The position numbers and the translations under genes were made by a program. The notes below the pieces were generated by a model, which saw nothing but the letters and a program-made list of their open reading frames with translations, searched no databases and had not been told where the DNA came from. A stretch of 6,516 bases of DNA, taken from Pleurocapsa sp. MO_226.B13. GTDB taxonomy: Bacteria; Cyanobacteriota; Cyanobacteriia; Cyanobacteriales; Xenococcaceae. Each line of letters starts with the position of its first letter. Position 1 is the first letter of the stretch. The stretch is taken from assembly GCA_030064795.1 (NCBI GenBank), contig JASJEI010000382.1:1-6516 (forward strand), written 5' to 3'. Shown here one piece after another: positions 5,801 to 6,516 of this stretch.

Positions 5801-6370
5801 ATAATCGAAACCCAGGTCTAAATTGACCGCGAGAGAGGGCGAGGTTTTCCCCATTCGAGGACAAGCCTCGCCCTCTCTAATCGCGGTGTTGACCGCTTCG
5901 AGTTCTCCAGATTGATTAAGCAACAGATCGTCTTTGACTAGATCTAAATCGCTAAAATTATTTTGCAAAAAAACCCGATAAGCTAGTTTGGTGGGCAATC
6001 CCCCTAAATGCTCGTCAAATAAGCGATTGAGCTTAAAATTAGCGGTAAGATCTTGCCAATCAGCAGCATTAATAGCAGTGGTAGGAACAGAATAAACGAC
6101 AAATCCCTTACGCTGCTCTAAAGCTGTAGAACTATCGTTAACCAGAGTAAAATTGTATTTCTCTAATAAAGATGATAAAAATTCTACCTTAGATGAATCC
6201 AAAATCAAATCCAAAGAAGGAATAACCGTTTTTGCTCCTTCTCTGTCGCTCCAGGTGCGATCGCCAAAACGAGCAATCGTCTGATAACTTTTAGCCTGGG
6301 CTAAAAATTCTTGAGTAGTAGCATCAGCCCTTTCAAGGTGGGTTAACAAAGTGACTTCCAATTTGAGCAA
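2804..6370 (-). CDS. Large multidomain (polyvalent-type) protein with NADAR-like and ASCH-like segments
   Basis: This 1188-residue cytosolic-looking protein has no membrane segment. Residues 1-390 match no family I know. Residues about 395-485 resemble a NADAR domain: FKDRTYPSTQAAY, KFTQHPELIAAI, then NGGKNWLNTC and a GSDSGYIRAV ending. Members act on or sense NAD/ADP-ribose derivatives. Residues about 524-655 look ASCH/PUA-like: CFEAMRHGRTHTTRN, GFKEGDLALAY, VGKQYRLT, WGLTFEPLGDY. A segment near 707-756 (YIGLATF, STEKYRQAWG, ANTGNYSQDDLVMV) recalls a module accompanying NADAR in phage and plasmid proteins. Residues 815-925 are globular and unplaced; 934-1035 are arginine-rich (about 23 Arg) and overlap another ORF; 1052-1140 form a helical tail. 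Two palindromic elements add residues about 162-182 and 732-742. The start is weak: TTG at 6370, inside an inverted repeat, without a clear ribosome site; the frame stays open to TGA at 6452-6454 with no ATG or GTG, and the first ATG is codon 173. The 5' end may be truncated. Domain calls are from remembered motifs. Confidence 0.7.
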   Translation of the reverse strand: MLKLEVTLLTHLERADATTQEFLAQAKSYQTIARFGDRTWSDREGAKTVIPSLDLILDSSKVEFLSSLLEKYNFTLVNDSSTALEQRKGFVVYSVPTTAINAADWQDLTANFKLNRLFDEHLGGLPTKLAYRVFLQNNFSDLDLVKDDLLLNQSGELEAVNTAIREGEACPRMGKTSPSLAVNLDLGFDYPLLDADLPDKTSDVVTPSAKLVELVKHSTLLSQIEAITLAKELNRYDYQWLNSRLEPESKIDSPNSAVEVLAGDNLVRAQTILSQFLIPQEELVYQHFTQDYEDEYEFDCATEQLKALLGEKKYSLYQTEVEHLIKENITPVVITNLGVRTPIELLRERPDCYMPLPEFIDPQQALPLSLGKPGNELAEALANPQDKNNPEKISRPIEFKDRTYPSTQAAYSALAPTIPRKQTYQLTKDLLEVKFTQHPELIAAIDANGGKNWLNTCRYYNDNDYMSGVGSDSGYIRAVAYSYDRAKSKIARLSQVNGKKVISLKPGQNNKAKAASGVNIVGKPMSMNFPLHLHGKKNSLPVDNCFEAMRHGRTHTTRNFQPYKAYGFKEGDLALAYQGDKKNPTGQIVIRVGKQYRLTRERVQESAFQQKWAEREKHAPEALPALFKGKLEAGHEVWGLTFEPLGDYVNGKVLDFTTRKEVDLAHPAPKSVAGKSQSQQDNPLKSVKSANEKVAYHMKKDLAMADVASQYIGLATFSDQESSTEKYRQAWGDYPAGRLRDRANTGNYSQDDLVMVKHQTTKTTTPMSFISFANEGVEENFNQAKNSLNTEAAVAIKEQMLEVVTEEIERPLVSDTLRVWGNGASANNALIATFKGVNNSETIAYGAARIGQEFNQSRVSYFIEDPKGQDTLYSFSVDDTDLDRIKNTLASLEVKGYTLLPTKDRTKILIPDRNGRMGTVINNLKNHYGQQPKRVTGHSRMVERHQYPSITRTYQSARQRDGREGLCCRGDITRLSSANYGRTRNRTPLGLQGVSPHGTRRPRPQPKNGRDSDRSVATERRGKRVEGVARDDGRRVTSGYRLPDSVKPRLKTPLEKQQEAVTKAIPTLARILNSTSTKKLYQNEQFKLTYNSSNRIMQLVDRGQVKMVAQHDKATNRWISLTDVPSLDEPAIAALQQVLEAIEAAPAVPTEAVTNSTPKLRDRLGERKEPSNIAQVDDPEAKTADLER
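2883..2894. repeat. Short copy of the HIP1-linked motif
   Basis: CGATCGCGAAGC here is identical to 4146-4157 inside the larger palindrome. Both encode LRDR on the minus strand, here residues 1160-1163 of the large protein, inside an imperfect palindrome running from CCTA to TAGG (2877-2899). This may be a worn copy of the same small cyanobacterial repeat. Confidence 0.4.
3262..3588 (-). CDS. Overlapping acidic 108-residue ORF in the +1 frame
   Basis: Nested in the large gene, on the same strand but one base downstream in frame, ATG at 3588 opens 108 codons to TAA at 3262-3264. The product starts MDNNQNESRDIPAWWSD and ends ENELREWREMTGDE. It has about 28 Asp/Glu against about 9 Lys/Arg, so it is strongly acidic, with four tryptophans. 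The same bases in the large frame give an arginine-rich linker. The segment is about 55% GC while flanks are 32-42%, and the island matches the ORF limits closely. No Shine-Dalgarno precedes the ATG (upstream is AAAAAATCATT), which argues against independent initiation. It may be an overprinted gene, an inserted foreign segment, or the frame originally used by the large protein. I recognise no family. Confidence 0.45.
   Translation of the reverse strand: MDNNQNESRDIPAWWSDTSIPASPERTSQLVNEMVERGCAVEGTSPDFRVLIMGEPETEHPSDSREYPHMELEDLAPNLKMGETPTDLWLQKDEENELREWREMTGDE
4145..4176. repeat. HIP1-associated palindromic repeat inside the large gene
   Basis: The 32-bp element starts with the exact HIP1 octamer GCGATCGC (4145-4152). 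Outer arms GCGAT (4145-4149) and ATCGC (4172-4176) and inner arms TACCC (4159-4163) and GGGTA (4167-4171) form a nested hairpin. It encodes GDYPAGRLRDR (residues 732-742), which interrupts a conserved-looking motif between KYRQAWG and ANTGNYSQDD without breaking frame. Short HIP1-containing palindromes scattered through genomes are characteristic of cyanobacteria. That this one inserted after the gene formed is inferred. Confidence 0.6.
5827..5886. repeat. Palindromic element with 13-bp perfect arms inside the large gene
   Basis: AGAGAGGGCGAGG (5832-5844) and CCTCGCCCTCTCT (5866-5878) are perfect inverted arms around a 21-base loop. The stem extends by CCGCG (5827-5831) and CGCGG (5882-5886) after a 3-base bulge. 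It is GC-rich against an AT-rich surrounding and reads in frame as IREGEACPRMGKTSPSLA, about residues 164-181. The sharp composition change and symmetry point to an inserted small repeat rather than ancestral protein sequence. On the coding strand it would form a strong mRNA hairpin near codon 170. Confidence 0.6.
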
Positions 6371-6400
6371 AAACTCGTGAATTAGCTCGAGTTTTTGCTC
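6365..6400. repeat. 13-bp perfect inverted repeat over the start of the large gene
   Basis: GAGCAAAAACTCG (6365-6377) and CGAGTTTTTGCTC (6388-6400) are exact inverted arms around a 10-base loop. The apparent TTG start at 6370 lies in the left arm. A hairpin there could hide the ribosome site, serve as a dimeric protein-binding site, or mark a recombination junction between the large gene and the different sequence to its right. No T-run outside the stem supports a terminator. Confidence 0.6.
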
Positions 6401-6516
6401 GCGAATTTTCCTCTGACCGAGGAATTTTGTCCAAAATCCCTGCCGATGACATCAGGTTTGAACTTGTTGCTGATGAGCGTAGCGATATGAAGTCAAGACA
6501 AGTTGTTCGCGCCATC
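6367..6516 (+). CDS. Possible gene fragment running off the right edge
   Basis: Directly after a TGA at 6364-6366 the plus strand is open for 50 codons to the window end, reading ELARVFAREFSSDRGILSK and then RFELVADERSDMKSRQVV. The composition is more protein-like than either minus-strand frame here. The first ATG is at 6487, and a TTG at 6427 follows GAGGA too closely to be a good start, so the open frame may be a 5'-truncated remnant or start inside it. It runs opposite to the large gene and overlaps its upstream extension. I recognise no family; chance openness is possible. Confidence 0.25.

Noticed and set aside
6365..6400. The inverted repeat as a transposon end or intrinsic terminator
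   Set aside because: No transposase or matching second end lies in the window, and no T-run follows the stem outside its own arms.
6333..6515. Minus-strand 60-codon ORF starting MARTTCLDFISLRSS at the right edge
   Set aside because: Its serine- and arginine-rich composition is typical of an antisense shadow. It overlaps the large gene in another frame, and the plus-strand frame over the same bases looks more like protein.

Overview
The window most likely comes from a cyanobacterial plasmid or another mobile accessory replicon. The cyanobacterial signs are three exact HIP1 octamers (GCGATCGC at 2973, 4145 and 6257), several 7/8 matches, and HIP1-associated palindromes inside a coding sequence. 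The plasmid reading rests on an iteron-like array beside a large DNA-binding protein, with only a very large multidomain accessory gene beyond it. The genus cannot be read from the sequence. Whether the 6516 bases form a closed circle is unknown, because the two ends share no overlap.

Layout. Bases 3-104 may hold the last 33 codons of a plus-strand gene. Bases 105-401 are AT-rich and non-coding: three perfect tandem 22-bp repeats (189-254) and three copies of TTTTGACAAC, a likely replication-origin module. Bases 402-2144 (minus) encode a 580-residue protein with a C-terminal Cro/cI-type helix-turn-helix, the best candidate for the replication initiator. Just upstream, on the same strand, lies a broken gene for a roughly 54-residue winged-helix protein (2163-2335). 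Its damage can be traced to an 8-bp tandem duplication plus two small indels. The rest of the 2145-2803 gap is mostly AT-rich non-coding DNA with a candidate promoter, small hairpins and one doubtful 63-residue hydrophobic ORF.

Bases 2804-6370 (minus) encode a 1188-residue multidomain protein resembling the polyvalent proteins of phages and plasmids. It has an unknown N-terminal half, a NADAR-like segment, an ASCH/PUA-like segment, a short conserved-looking segment, an arginine-rich linker and a C-terminal tail. Two palindromic elements are inserted in frame in this gene, and a 13-bp perfect inverted repeat sits over its apparent start.

The most unusual spot is 3262-3588. There the linker is coded by a GC island (about 55% against 32-42% beside it) that also carries a complete, strongly acidic 108-codon ORF in the +1 frame of the same strand.

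How the parts work together is inference. The HTH protein probably acts on the repeats for replication or copy control, the dead winged-helix gene was probably its regulator or partner, and the large protein would be an accessory factor, perhaps in ADP-ribose or modified-nucleotide metabolism or defence evasion.
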